DNA of 64,000 bases from JACSRF01 sp964504445 (GCA_964504445.1 CAZDEO010000014.1:1-64000); one strand, 5' to 3'; shown: positions 28,201 to 36,429, numbered from the stretch's first letter. Numbers and translations: made by a program. Notes: generated from the letters alone by a model not told the origin.

Positions 28201-28968
28201 TTCGCCAGGAGCGGTTATCATTAGGCCGCGTTCCCGCCCAACGGTTTGACGATAAGAGGGGTGGCTGCGTAAATTGCCGCTTTGAGGATCCACAAAGCGA
28301 AACCCTGCATTTTCAGCTTGTAGGGCGTCGCTAATTAATTGGGTGGCCTGGGTAATGAGTTCGCTTTCGGCAACGGCCGTTGCCGTGGCGTCAGCCATTT
28401 TTTGCAGCGCCCCCAGGCGTTTTTGTAGCTGCACATTGTACTGCTGTAAAGCGTAATGGCTTAAGGCACTGCTCAATTGATCGGCAATCACTTGCAACAG
28501 CGCCTGTTCTGCTGCGGTAAAACAATCCGCCTGCGCGTGCTGCACATCCAGAACACCTATCAATTGCTCTCCGCCTTTTAAGGGGATAGCTGCTTCAGCC
28601 TGGGTTTCCGGCAGGAGCGCGTGGGGCAAATGATGGGGAGATTGACGCGTATCGTTAATGATGACAGCTCTTTTTTCGCGGACAGCTTGCGCCACCAGGC
28701 TGCGACGCGCATTGACCGGTAAAAAGTGACTGTGCTGCTTGCGTTTTTTCCCCGCCTCGCCAGTGCCGCTGTGCAACAACAATCTTTCGGGTACGCCTGC
28801 CCCATTTTCCAGCAAATAGACCTGCACGTGATAATAGCCCAGGCTATCTTGAATGACATTTACGGCATGTTCCAGATAATCGTCGGCACTGTGGTGCTGG
28901 CGCAAGATGTCTAGAAGATCTTGAATAATCTGTGGTGTTTGGATAGAAGAAAGGGATCTTTCGCTCAT
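25216..28968 (-). CDS. Soluble sensor histidine kinase with about six GAF domains
   Basis: A 1250-residue kinase with no transmembrane segment. By pattern, six GAF domains follow one another at roughly residues 23-170, 180-345, 345-510, 510-675, 675-840 and 840-1005, each with a recognisable (A/L)xxPL...GVLxxE/H core (for example RSELCVPLYLSGAVTGVINVE and MRSKLCVPLRVAGNLTGVLNAE). The kinase core has the H-box FVHTLIHELRTPLGIIVGHAEL and the ATPase boxes DNLLSNAIKFTPPGG, VTDSGAGIPPDQLGRIFERFY and GIGLGLALVKEIV. ATG at 28968 is 10 bases after the TetR stop on the same strand. GAF arrays sense small ligands or redox state; no ligand can be inferred. Confidence 0.88.
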   Translation of the reverse strand: MSERSLSSIQTPQIIQDLLDILRQHHSADDYLEHAVNVIQDSLGYYHVQVYLLENGAGVPERLLLHSGTGEAGKKRKQHSHFLPVNARRSLVAQAVREKRAVIINDTRQSPHHLPHALLPETQAEAAIPLKGGEQLIGVLDVQHAQADCFTAAEQALLQVIADQLSSALSHYALQQYNVQLQKRLGALQKMADATATAVAESELITQATQLISDALQAENAGFRFVDPQSGNLRSHPSYRQTVGRERGLMITAPGEGVTGRVLSTGQSWRISNVTQEPAFLGDPAIRSELCVPLYLSGAVTGVINVESVRLNAFSAEDEAFLGTVAAQMATAFQKIQLTSTFQRQIEEKDTLLTTMKAISSLQIEDVLNTLAQQAKQLLKGDSCRIYLVEPDGETLTSVVDLSSIADTARKFPIKIGQGITGGVALSGIPEIVPNTRFDRRTVYFPGLLPRDMTAILAPLKLRQQVLGVMSVFRHDLNRPFTPADLNLLTAMADQAAVAIANARLFATEQRKRQELSVLNTLATIAAEAISQDDLLDRATRFIGAKLFPDSFGVMLLDEVTGLLRTHHTYWGPEATVPVENSVAGLVATSGQPFRSNDVSQEKRFFEAQFYELGAQMRSKLCVPLRVAGNLTGVLNAESQQPRAFGEADERLMVTLAKQMEMALEKLYLLESEQERAMQQQALAALASTVLGALNLPDLWTAVTQATQKILHADRTAVFLTNAKGDSLICAHAKGLSTTFIENLEIRFNQSPETQLLYNQKPLLINDAYDHPLTRPISDLIEQEGFHSYALFPLISGNDLLGAVGIYYNTLYHFETNDLTTGQTLAQIITVALQNVQLFAQRSHDLLGEKKFSEFIRLLNQEQDLPSILSNVIVHAANLIGADAGLIALVLEGSIMTFYPYNIPPHLNLEPSTRGHGLAWHIVETGESVLLAHYDQHPQALEKWKQAKIQAFLGVPLNTPEGIYGALCLINLSPHKLFAEDDLLLAEAIAEEAGLAIYNSRRYDELAQRVNQMAISLARQEELDRTKDAFVHTLIHELRTPLGIIVGHAELLESGILGDLQPSQAESMHIINRRLQMINEMLDDLSLLLEAQTQEVFHRPIQPQQLINAITADFQLQTDELSLTLEKDLPADLPLISGDDAQLQRVFDNLLSNAIKFTPPGGRIEIWAFPEGEYVIFGVTDSGAGIPPDQLGRIFERFYQVRSHKSMNPHGIGLGLALVKEIVEAHGGYVRVESKEGVGSTFEVALPVAR

Positions 28969-28978
28969 GTTGCGCCGT

Positions 28979-29593
28979 CTACCCCTTGTAAGCTGTGGCG
29001 CGTAAAGCAAACTGCACCAGCTCTTTAACGGCCGTTGCAGCTTCTACCTCTGGATTCGGGTGATTTAGTAAATGCAACACCACCTCATCAAAAGCGCCGG
29101 TCAGCGCTTCCGACGTGCGCCGCGGGTCTTGGGGCATCACCACCCCTTTCTGAAGCGCATCTTCCAGAGGATTCATCCACAAGCGCACCAGCTTTTCGCG
29201 AAACTCGGCCCGTTTTTGCCGCAAAGAGAGCACGGCCCCCACGCCCCCCACCAGCAGCAGTTGCACGACCGCTGGCTCAAACACAGCAATGTTAATGTAA
29301 GCCTGCACCCCTCCCGCCAACTGCTGCGGTAAGGTCGCCCGATTGGCAATTGCCTGACGAATCGTGCGCACCAAAAAATCGGCTGTTTCTTCATACAAAT
29401 GCACAAACAGCGTTTCTTTGTCCGGAAAGTAAAAGTAAAAAGTGCCCACAGCCACATCCGCCGCCGCCACAATATCACGTACTGTCGCCTCATAATACCC
29501 TTTTTCTGCAAACACCTGTACGGCTGCCTGCATCATGGCGGTACGTTTGTTGTCTTTCTTTTGGCGGGTTTTGTCTGTGCTTCGGTAAGGCAT
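28979..29593 (-). CDS. TetR/AcrR-family transcriptional regulator
   Basis: A 204-residue repressor. The N-terminal helix-turn-helix is clear (MMQAAVQVFAEKGYYEATVRDIVAAADVAVGTFYFYFPDKETLF, about residues 20-62); the C-terminal ligand domain is not specific. ATG at 29593 is used; an in-frame TTG at 29617 would add MKKSKDKL. It is divergent from the MocR-type gene and is followed by the multi-GAF kinase, so it may control one or both. The 118-base divergent gap holds TTGTATACGG around a GTATAC palindrome, a possible operator. Confidence 0.9.
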   Translation of the reverse strand: MPYRSTDKTRQKKDNKRTAMMQAAVQVFAEKGYYEATVRDIVAAADVAVGTFYFYFPDKETLFVHLYEETADFLVRTIRQAIANRATLPQQLAGGVQAYINIAVFEPAVVQLLLVGGVGAVLSLRQKRAEFREKLVRLWMNPLEDALQKGVVMPQDPRRTSEALTGAFDEVVLHLLNHPNPEVEAATAVKELVQFALRATAYKG

Positions 29594-29711
29594 GAGTTTA
29601 TCTTTGCTTTTCTTCAAAAAATAGCCGATCTGTGCATTTACATGTGATATTGTATACGGTAAGGGATGTTAAGTCATTCTTGATTCTGAGTAAAGCCCCT
29701 GAGGTAATAGG

Positions 29712-31190
29712 ATGAGTAACCTGGTAATCAAACTGAATGCACAGAGCGACCAGCCCAAATATTGGCAGATTTATTGGCAAATTCGACAGCAAGTTTTACG
29801 CGGCAACTTGCCGCCGGGCGGCAAGTTGCCTGCCAGCCGGCGGCTGGCCCAGCAAGCTGGTGTAGCCCGCGTAACGGTGTTGGAAGCTCTGGCCCAATTG
29901 CAAGCAGAAGGGTTTATCATCAGCCGCCCTGGAGCCGGAACCTTTGTCGCCGAGCCGCTGCCCACCACGGCCGTTTCCCCCCTAACCTCCCCTTTCCAGC
30001 CAACCTTCTCCGCCTGGGGCAAGCGCGTGCTGTCTGCTCCGGCCCGATTGTCAGCAACCCCCTTGCGCCACAGCGAGCGAGATGAGCCAGAAACGGCCGT
30101 TTCCGGCGAAATTGACTTCGGGCTGGGCCGAACCTACTCCCACAGCTTCCCCTACGACATCTGGCGGCGACTCCTGGCCCGTTATCTTAGCACCGACGAC
30201 ATCATCCTTGCCCGTTATGGATCAGTAGCCGGCTTCATGCCCTTACGCACAGCCATTGCCCACCATCTGGCCCACATGCGCGGCGTGCGCTGCACACCAG
30301 AACAAGTCGTCATCGTTAGCGGCGCCCAGCAAACCCTAGACATTCTCGCCCGCCTTCTCCTCAGCCCTGGCGATGGCGTATTGGTGGAAACACCCGGCTA
30401 TCAGGATGCCTTTCGGCTTTTCCGCGTCAACGGGGCACGGTTGACAGCCATGCCCGTTGATGAAGCGGGTCTGCCCGTGGAAGCCATTCCCGCAAACACC
30501 CCTGCCCGGTTGCTTTTTGTTACCCCCTCTAACCAGTTCCCGCGTGGCGGGGCTATGCCCCTCTCCCGCCGGTTGGCCTTGCTGCAATGGGCACAGGCCC
30601 ACGATGCGCTGATCATTGAAGATGATTACGACGGCGAGCTGCGCTATGACGGCCGTCCCCTGGCCGCACTACAAGGGCTAGATCAGCAAGGGCGCGTCGT
30701 CTATCTGGGCACCTTTTCCAAAGTCCTCTTCCCCGCCCTGCGCCTCGCCTACGTCGTGCTACCTCCGGCGTTGGTAGAGCCATTCGTCCGTGCCAAGCAG
30801 CTCGTAGACCGTGGCGCCCCCACTTTGACCCAGGCTGCAGTAGCCGATTTTATCAATGAGGGTCACTTTGACCGCCACTTGCGTCATCTACGCCAGGCCT
30901 ACGGTGCACGGCGAGAAGCGCTGGTTACTGCCCTGCGTACCTATTTGCCAGAGCAGGCACACTATGCGCAAGATGCTGCCGGGCTGCATGTCATGGTTTA
31001 CCTGGATAAGGTAGGCGACGAAACCGCTTTAGTGCGGGCAGCGGCAACCCAAGGAGTGCGTGTTTACCCTGGCGCGCCCTACCATTTGCAACGGCCGTTT
31101 CCTGCGTCCATTCTCCTGGGTTTTAGCGGCCTAGAAGAAGCTGCCATTGTCGAAGGCGTGCGTCGCCTGGCAACACTGTTACCTGGCTAA
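29712..31190 (+). CDS. MocR-type regulator (GntR helix-turn-helix fused to class I aminotransferase fold)
   Basis: A 492-residue fusion. Residues about 10-80 form a GntR winged helix (LPASRRLAQQAGVARVTVLEALAQLQAEGFIISRPGAGTFV). The rest is a PLP-dependent aminotransferase fold, with EDDYDGELRYDGRPL and the PLP-binding Lys in YLGTFSKVLFPALRLAYVVLP. Members such as PdxR and GabR control vitamin B6 or amine metabolism. No pdx or gab gene lies nearby, so the target is open. ATG follows GAGGTAATAGG. Confidence 0.88.
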   Translation: MSNLVIKLNAQSDQPKYWQIYWQIRQQVLRGNLPPGGKLPASRRLAQQAGVARVTVLEALAQLQAEGFIISRPGAGTFVAEPLPTTAVSPLTSPFQPTFSAWGKRVLSAPARLSATPLRHSERDEPETAVSGEIDFGLGRTYSHSFPYDIWRRLLARYLSTDDIILARYGSVAGFMPLRTAIAHHLAHMRGVRCTPEQVVIVSGAQQTLDILARLLLSPGDGVLVETPGYQDAFRLFRVNGARLTAMPVDEAGLPVEAIPANTPARLLFVTPSNQFPRGGAMPLSRRLALLQWAQAHDALIIEDDYDGELRYDGRPLAALQGLDQQGRVVYLGTFSKVLFPALRLAYVVLPPALVEPFVRAKQLVDRGAPTLTQAAVADFINEGHFDRHLRHLRQAYGARREALVTALRTYLPEQAHYAQDAAGLHVMVYLDKVGDETALVRAAATQGVRVYPGAPYHLQRPFPASILLGFSGLEEAAIVEGVRRLATLLPG

Positions 31191-31210
31191 AGCAAACGCC
31201 TACAGCAATC

Positions 31211-32149
31211 TCATTGGTTACGCCAGGCAGTAGAGTCAGGCACAAACAGCGGCGCGCCAAATTCCGCTACGCCAAACTCGGCAATCAATTCCTGTGCGGG
31301 CAGCGAAATCAGCCAGTCTATGAACTGATTTGCCAAGTCGGCCTGTATGTGGGCGCCCTTGACCGGGTTGACAGCCATGACGCCGTAGGGATTGAAGAGA
31401 ATGGGGTCACCTTCTACCACAATCACCAGTTCTGTACCTTCTAGGGTGCGTGCCAGGTAGGTGGCGCGGTCGCTAAGGGTGTACGCTTGCTGCTCGTCAG
31501 CCATCGTCAGCACAGCGCCCATGCCCTGCCCCGCCGAGATGTACCAATCTCCGGCTGGCTCAATGGCCGCCGCAGCCCAGATATCGTTTTCTTTGGTGTG
31601 GGTTCCAGAGTTGTCGCCACGCGAGACAAAGGGGGCTTCGGCGGCGGCAATTTGGGTCAGGGCAGCGGTAGCATCGGTCATGCCGGCAATGCCTGCCGGG
31701 TCGGTGGGGGGGCCAACGATAACAAAGTCGTTATACATCACGTCTTCGCGGCGCACGCCATCTCCATTTGCCATAAATTCGTCTTCAAGTGCGCGGGCGT
31801 GAACAAGTACGACATCGGCGTTGCCGTCTACGCCTAGTTGCAGCGCCTGCCCAGTGCCGACGGCAATGACGTCTACGTTGGTGCCGGTTGCTTCTTCAAA
31901 GGTGGGCAGAATGTCGTCTAGCAGGCCAGAATCCTGGGTGCTGGTGGTGGTGGCAAGGATGAGGGAGCGGGGTTCTGCTGCTTCTTCTGCTGGTTCTTGT
32001 GTGGGTTCTTCGGCTGCGGGTTCGGCGTTGTTGACTACGGCCGTTTGCCCATCGTTGGCAGCATTATTTGCCAGTGGCTCATTGCTGCCGCTGCCGCAAG
32101 CTGCCAGTAATAGGACCAAAATCAGTAAAACAAACCATCTCTTCTTCAT
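31211..32149 (-). CDS. tupA: Tungstate-type ABC transporter substrate-binding lipoprotein
   Basis: A 312-residue binding protein. Signal peptide MKKRWFVLLILVLLLAAC with lipobox Cys, an acidic linker, then the TupA signature LILATTTSTQDSGLLDDILPTFEEATG, GTGQALQLGVDGNADVVLVHA and MYNDFVIVGPPTDPAGI. It should capture tungstate (possibly molybdate) outside the membrane. The operon order on this strand is regulator, permease, ATPase, binding protein. AAGGAGAAG precedes the ATG. Confidence 0.9.
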   Translation of the reverse strand: MKKRWFVLLILVLLLAACGSGSNEPLANNAANDGQTAVVNNAEPAAEEPTQEPAEEAAEPRSLILATTTSTQDSGLLDDILPTFEEATGTNVDVIAVGTGQALQLGVDGNADVVLVHARALEDEFMANGDGVRREDVMYNDFVIVGPPTDPAGIAGMTDATAALTQIAAAEAPFVSRGDNSGTHTKENDIWAAAAIEPAGDWYISAGQGMGAVLTMADEQQAYTLSDRATYLARTLEGTELVIVVEGDPILFNPYGVMAVNPVKGAHIQADLANQFIDWLISLPAQELIAEFGVAEFGAPLFVPDSTAWRNQ

Positions 32150-32206
32150 GTTCTTCTCCTTTTGTTAACATAAAAAAACTCATAACTATTCAGGTGCTAC
32201 TTGACT

Positions 32207-32264
32207 GTCATACCCGCGTAGGCGGGTATCCAGAGTGGTGGATTCCTGCCTACGCGGGTATGAC
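32207..32264. repeat. REP-like imperfect palindrome
   Basis: GTCATACCCGCGTAGGCGGG begins one arm and the other arm (ending CTACGCGGGTATGAC) is its near reverse complement; the centre is AGTGG. This GTCAT-CCCGC-GGCGGG-ATCCAG pattern is a well-known class of dispersed intergenic palindrome in many bacteria. It lies between the ATPase and binding-protein genes of the tup operon and could modulate the mRNA there. No second copy was seen in the window. Confidence 0.8.
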
Positions 32265-32282
32265 CTGTATAGATACAAAAAC

Positions 32283-33014
32283 TCAATAAACCATATCCCC
32301 ATTGACAAAGGCTTGAGTGCGGGAGTCGGTGGGGTTATTAAAAAAGGTGGGTGCGTCGGCAATTTCCACAATACGGCCGTCTAGCAAAAACAGCACCCGC
32401 GTTGCCAACCGTTTAGCCTGGAAAATGTTGTGGGTGACCAAGACCAGGGTCGTTTGCTGCGCTTCGTTAAGCTGGCGCACAATCTCTTCCATCAGGCGCA
32501 CGTTGTAGGGATCCAGGTTGGCGGTAGGTTCGTCTAGCAGCAGCACCTCCGGCTGCAGGACGATGGCGCGAGCCAGAGCCACGCGCTGCGCCTCGCCGCC
32601 AGAGAGGGTGCGGGCGCGCTGCCGGGTCATCTCTTGCAGCCCTACCTGCGCCAGGGCGGCGACGACGCGGGCGTCGCCATTGGCCTGGCCGCGCAGGCGC
32701 AAGCCGTAGGCGACGTTGGCTTTGACGCTGCGGTTGAGGAGAAACGGCCGTTGAAACACTGTCGTCACCCGGCGCCGCAAAACTAAGGGCATAGGCTGGC
32801 TGGCGCTAAAGGGGGTGTTGTGGAAGTGGATACGGCCGTGGCTGGGCACCTCTAAAAAGTTGAGCAGGCGCAGCAGGGTGCTTTTGCCCGCGCCACTGGG
32901 GCCAACCACCGCCAACACCTCGCCATGCCGAATGGTAAGGTGAGGAATGTGCAAGACGGAACGGCCGTTGTATTCCTGGCGCACCTCGTGGAGCTCGTAG
33001 ATCACGTCACTCAT
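32283..33014 (-). CDS. tupC: Tungstate-type ABC transporter ATP-binding protein
   Basis: A 243-residue ATPase with Walker A VGPSGAGKSTLLRLL, Q-loop VFQRPFLLNRSVKANVAYGL, signature TLSGGEAQRVALARAIVL, Walker B VLLLDEPTANLDP and the switch in VLVTHNIFQAKRLA. The motor of the tungstate/molybdate importer. It overlaps the permease gene by eight bases, so the two are translationally coupled. The REP-like palindrome follows it. Confidence 0.9.
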   Translation of the reverse strand: MSDVIYELHEVRQEYNGRSVLHIPHLTIRHGEVLAVVGPSGAGKSTLLRLLNFLEVPSHGRIHFHNTPFSASQPMPLVLRRRVTTVFQRPFLLNRSVKANVAYGLRLRGQANGDARVVAALAQVGLQEMTRQRARTLSGGEAQRVALARAIVLQPEVLLLDEPTANLDPYNVRLMEEIVRQLNEAQQTTLVLVTHNIFQAKRLATRVLFLLDGRIVEIADAPTFFNNPTDSRTQAFVNGDMVY

Positions 33015-33720
33015 GGGTGGTTCGTCCTTGAAGCTGCAGCATCAGCAAATTCGCCAAGAAGGAAAGCCCCAGCAAAATCACGCCCAGGGCAATGGCCAGG
33101 TCAAAATTACCCTTGCGGGTTTCCAGCACAATGGCTGTGGTCAGCACCCGCGTCTTGCCCTCAATGTTGCCTCCCACCAGCATCACCGCCCCCACCTCAG
33201 AGATGATGCCGCCAAAGCCGGCAATCACCGAGACCAGCACCCCCACCCGTGCCTCTGACAAAACGGCCAGAGTGGCCTGCCAGGGCGTCGCCCCCAATGC
33301 CCGCACCTGCTGGCGCAAATTGGGGTCCACCCCCAGCACGGCAGCCATGGTAAAGCCGGCTACCAGGGGAAAAGCAATGATGGTCTGGGCAATCACCATG
33401 GCGCCAGGGGTAAACAAGGCGGGAATGATGGCGCTATCCAGGCTGCCCAGGGGGCCGCTTCGGGAAAGCAGCAGATAGACGAAGAGGCCAATGACGACCG
33501 GCGGGAAGCCCATGCCGGTATACAGAAAAACCATGAGCAAGGAACGGCCGAAAAAGCGGCTCAATCCCATAAAGGCGCCAATGGGAATGCCAATGAGGGT
33601 GCTGATGACCAGGGCAATGCCGGTAACGTGCAGCGATAGCTGCACCACTTCCCATAAAGCGGGGTCGCGGGCAAAAATCAGTTCGATGGCCTGGAGCAGG
33701 CCCTGCCAGAGTTGAGTCAT
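33007..33720 (-). CDS. tupB: Tungstate-type ABC transporter permease
   Basis: A 237-residue integral membrane protein of the binding-protein-dependent permease family, with about five or six hydrophobic helices and the EAA-type loop ALGATPWQATLAVLSEARVGVL. FMGLSRFFGRSLLMVFLYTGMGFPPVVIGLFVYLLLS is typical of TupB/WtpB-like permeases. The stop overlaps the ATPase start. A heptamer array lies just upstream, between it and the regulator. Confidence 0.9.
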   Translation of the reverse strand: MTQLWQGLLQAIELIFARDPALWEVVQLSLHVTGIALVISTLIGIPIGAFMGLSRFFGRSLLMVFLYTGMGFPPVVIGLFVYLLLSRSGPLGSLDSAIIPALFTPGAMVIAQTIIAFPLVAGFTMAAVLGVDPNLRQQVRALGATPWQATLAVLSEARVGVLVSVIAGFGGIISEVGAVMLVGGNIEGKTRVLTTAIVLETRKGNFDLAIALGVILLGLSFLANLLMLQLQGRTTHE

Positions 33721-33732
33721 AAAAGTCCAGAA

Positions 33733-33771
33733 GACTGGAGACTGGGGACTGCCTTGTTAGTCTCTAGTCTT
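33733..33771. repeat. Short heptamer array with inverted half
   Basis: GACTGGA GACTGGG GACTGCC, a four-base joint TTGT, then TAGTCTC TAGTCTT, which read as inverted copies. Lies in the 59-base gap between the regulator stop and the tupB start. Confidence 0.6.
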
Positions 33772-33779
33772 TAATATCT

Positions 33780-34889
33780 TTAGAGCCAGATTATGTCACC
33801 GGTGGCGGCAGTGTCGTAGCCACCCAGGGCCGCCACCGCCTCTTTGAAGGAAGCAGATTGGATGATGGAGAGCAGGGTTTGGAACACGGCCGTTTCCCAC
33901 ACCATCTCCGTCAATGCCAACTGGTACACCTCCTGCGTCAGCGGCACAAACCCCAACCCGCAGGCCGCCGCCGCCGCGTGAATGCCCACGCCCGCATTAG
34001 CGCTGCCTTCGGCAATGGCTTGCGCCACCCCCAAATGGGTCGCCTCTTCCCGCCCAAACCCGCTAATTTGCGCCGGATCAATGGCCAGCGCCCGAAGCTG
34101 AGCGTCTAGCCATACCCGCGTGCCGCTGCCGCTCTGCCGGTTTATCCACTGCACGTTGGGGCGTGCCAGGTCAGCCAACCCCTGTACCCCCAGGGGGTTG
34201 CCCGGTGGCACCATCAACCCCAGGGAGCGCTGGGCCAGGGTGACCAGCGCTATGCGCTGCCCGGGCAGCAGGTGGCTGATGAAGGGTTGGTTATAGCTGT
34301 CTGTTGCTTCGTCCCATAAATGGGTCCCGGCAATGTCCGCCTCGCCGCGAGCCAGAGCCATCAGTCCCCCCAGGCTGCCGCTAAAGCGCACGTCCAGGCT
34401 GGCTGTGGGCAGGCGTTCGCGCAGGTGGCGAGCCAGCAGGTCTACGGTGAGGTCGTGGCTGCCCACAAAGCGCAATTGGGCAGTGGGGGTGCTATCTGCT
34501 TCAGGTGGGGGGGCTTTTTGCAGCGCCTGCCAGCGGCCAACGGCCACGGAAAGGGCGGCCTGCACCTGAGCGGGGGCATGCCCTTGCCCCAATGCTTCCA
34601 GCAAAAACTGCTCGGCGCGGTTGATGAGGGCGGCCCACTGCAGAAACGGCCGTTGCCCCGGCAAAGGGTTCTCGGCCACATAGGTGCCGCTGCCGCGATG
34701 GCTGCTAATTAACCCTTCGGCGGCCAGCAAGGCATAGGCGCGGCTTACCGTGCCCGGCGTGCAGCCCCACTGCTGGGCCATCTCCCGCACAGCTGGCAGG
34801 CGCTCACCGGGTGGCAACTCGCCCGCGGCAATTTGCCGCCGCAGCGTTTCCGCAATTTCCTGGTAAAGATGGGGTGTTTGTGGGCGCAT
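33780..34889 (-). CDS. GntR-type helix-turn-helix regulator fused to a periplasmic-binding-protein-like domain
   Basis: A 369-residue one-component regulator. Residues about 8-72 are a GntR winged helix (IAAGELPPGERLPAVREMAQQWGCTPGTVSRAYALLAAEGLI). The second half (about 130-350) resembles the PBP-like domain used to sense molybdate or tungstate (LRFVGSHDLTVDLLARHL, FSGSLGGLMALARGEADIAGTHLWDEATDSYN, NRQSGSGTRVWLDAQL). It heads the tupB-tupC-tupA operon, so oxyanion-responsive control is the natural inference. A perfect inverted repeat just upstream is a probable autoregulatory operator. Confidence 0.88.
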   Translation of the reverse strand: MRPQTPHLYQEIAETLRRQIAAGELPPGERLPAVREMAQQWGCTPGTVSRAYALLAAEGLISSHRGSGTYVAENPLPGQRPFLQWAALINRAEQFLLEALGQGHAPAQVQAALSVAVGRWQALQKAPPPEADSTPTAQLRFVGSHDLTVDLLARHLRERLPTASLDVRFSGSLGGLMALARGEADIAGTHLWDEATDSYNQPFISHLLPGQRIALVTLAQRSLGLMVPPGNPLGVQGLADLARPNVQWINRQSGSGTRVWLDAQLRALAIDPAQISGFGREEATHLGVAQAIAEGSANAGVGIHAAAAACGLGFVPLTQEVYQLALTEMVWETAVFQTLLSIIQSASFKEAVAALGGYDTAATGDIIWL

Positions 34890-34890
34890 A

Positions 34891-34915
34891 ATTGTACCTT
34901 TTGTATGGGTACAAT
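34891..34915. promoter_or_regulatory. Operator candidate upstream of the tup regulator
   Basis: ATTGTACC-N9-GGTACAAT is a perfect 8-base inverted repeat with a 9-base spacer, placed two bases before the regulator start codon on the minus strand. GntR proteins commonly bind such TGTAC-like palindromes, so autoregulation is likely. Binding is inference. Confidence 0.6.
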
Positions 34916-34943
34916 CGTAACAAACTACCCTTTAACAGGCAAC

Positions 34944-34976
34944 AAAAAAGCGCCAGAGAGCCACCCCTGGCGCTTT
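34944..34976 (-). terminator. Rho-independent terminator of the UDP-glucose dehydrogenase transcript
   Basis: On the minus strand AAAGCGCCAG-N10-CTGGCGCTTT is followed by a T run. The stem is 10 bp, perfect, and lies about 70 bases after the ugd stop, separated from it by a heptamer array. Confidence 0.85.
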
Positions 34977-35038
34977 GTAACCTGTAACTTGTAACTGGTT
35001 GCAGGTTACAGGTTGCAGGTTACAGGTTGCAGGTTACA
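34976..35038. repeat. Nine-copy heptamer array with inverted first third
   Basis: TGTAACC TGTAACT TGTAACT is followed in perfect 7-base register by three copies of GGTTGCA GGTTACA. TGTAACC is the reverse complement of GGTTACA, so the array is inverted on itself. It fills the space between the ugd stop codon and its terminator. Confidence 0.85.
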
Positions 35039-35046
35039 TAGATGGA

Positions 35047-36429
35047 TTATTTCCCTTTTAAGAAAACGCCCCCAACGGGTAGGAAATCATATCCCCGGTC
35101 TACTAATGTTTGGAAGTCGGGAAGCATGCGACGGCCGTCAATGACCAGGTACGGGGGTTGCACCGTGGTGTTAATGGTGTGAGACAGCCCCCGAAACTCT
35201 TCCCAGTCCGTGGAAATGTAGGCGGCGTCGCTGCCGGCAATGGCTTCTTTAGCTGAGTCAAAATATTTGATGCGCTCGAAGAGGTGGTTCTTGGCGGGAT
35301 TAAACCAGTAGCTCTGGGCAGCCTCAGCAGCCAGCGGGTCGTAGGCGCGAATTTCCTGCACGCCCTTGGCCAGCAGCGATTCCACCACCTTCAGCGCCGC
35401 CGAATCGCGCATGTCGTTGGTGCGCTTTTTGAAGGCCAGCCCCAGCAGCGCCACCGACTTTTGGTTAAAGCTAAAGCCGGCCTCGTGGACGGCGCGGTCA
35501 ATCAGGTAAACCTTCTGGTACTCATTGATGTTGTACACCGCTTGCAGCAAGTCGGTGCGGCGACCAGCCTGGTTGAGCTGGTAAATCATGGACTGAATGT
35601 CTTTGCCGAAGCAGCTACCACCAGCGCCGTTGCTGACGTAGGAGCCCCAGGTGCTGATGCGCGTATCGGCGGTGACGCCAATCTTCAGGTCTTCCATGCG
35701 CACATTGGGGAAGGTTTCGGCAATGCGCGCGCCGACGCCATTCCAGAAGGAGATGTAGGTGAGGAGCAGGTTGTTGGCCACGTATTTGATGGATTCGGCC
35801 GTTTCTGGGGTGGTTTCCAGGTAGCGAATGCGCACGTGGTTGACAAATTGGGCATAAATGCGGCGGATAATCTGGAAATCTTCTTCCGTGTCGGCGCCAA
35901 CCACCACGCGGTCAGGCTTGCGTGAGCCGTCTATGGCGTTGCCCTGGGCTAAAAACTCAGGGTTAGAGGCGACGCCGAAGTTTTCGACGCCATGCTCGTT
36001 CATGATGTTTTGCAGCAAGCGGGCCGTGCCTACGGGAACGGTGCTTTTGTTTACCAAGACCACGCGCTTTTTATCTTGGCGCTTGGCCAGCAGTTCGGCA
36101 ATGGTGTGGGCGGCGTTGGTGTAGTAGCTCAGGTCGGTAGAACCGTCCCGTTTGGGCGGGGTGTTCAGGCAGAAGAAGAAGATGTCCGTGCCATCGGCAG
36201 CTTCAGACACGTCGCTGGTGAAGAAGAGGTAGCGGTCTTTTGTTTCTTGGATAGCAGAAACCAGACCGGGTTCATTGACATAACGCTCGATTTCTTCTGC
36301 TTCGCCCGTTTTGTAGGCGGCGATGCGCTTCTTGTCAATATCATAGGCGTATACTTCGTGCCCATACTCAGCCATGACGGCGGCGTGGGGTAGACCGACA
36401 AAGCCGGTTCCAACAACAATTATCTTCAT
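35047..36429 (-). CDS. ugd: UDP-glucose 6-dehydrogenase
   Basis: Oxidises UDP-glucose to UDP-glucuronate for surface polysaccharides. The 460 residues begin MKIIVVGTGFVGLPHAAVMAEYGHEVYAYDID (NAD-binding), then STVPVGTA, NPEFLAQGNAIDG, and the catalytic Cys in NGAGGSCFGKDIQSM, with NKSVALLGLAFKKRTNDMRDS in the C-terminal domain. Close relatives such as UDP-ManNAc dehydrogenase cannot be ruled out, but the SCFGKD context favours UGDH. ATG follows AGGAGATTCCC. The FAD oxidoreductase and YbhN-type genes upstream suggest a cell-envelope cluster. Confidence 0.88.
   Translation of the reverse strand: MKIIVVGTGFVGLPHAAVMAEYGHEVYAYDIDKKRIAAYKTGEAEEIERYVNEPGLVSAIQETKDRYLFFTSDVSEAADGTDIFFFCLNTPPKRDGSTDLSYYTNAAHTIAELLAKRQDKKRVVLVNKSTVPVGTARLLQNIMNEHGVENFGVASNPEFLAQGNAIDGSRKPDRVVVGADTEEDFQIIRRIYAQFVNHVRIRYLETTPETAESIKYVANNLLLTYISFWNGVGARIAETFPNVRMEDLKIGVTADTRISTWGSYVSNGAGGSCFGKDIQSMIYQLNQAGRRTDLLQAVYNINEYQKVYLIDRAVHEAGFSFNQKSVALLGLAFKKRTNDMRDSAALKVVESLLAKGVQEIRAYDPLAAEAAQSYWFNPAKNHLFERIKYFDSAKEAIAGSDAAYISTDWEEFRGLSHTINTTVQPPYLVIDGRRMLPDFQTLVDRGYDFLPVGGVFLKGK

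Noticed and set aside
34976..35038. CRISPR array
   Set aside because: The repeats are 7 bases, directly adjacent with no spacers, and no cas gene is present in the window.
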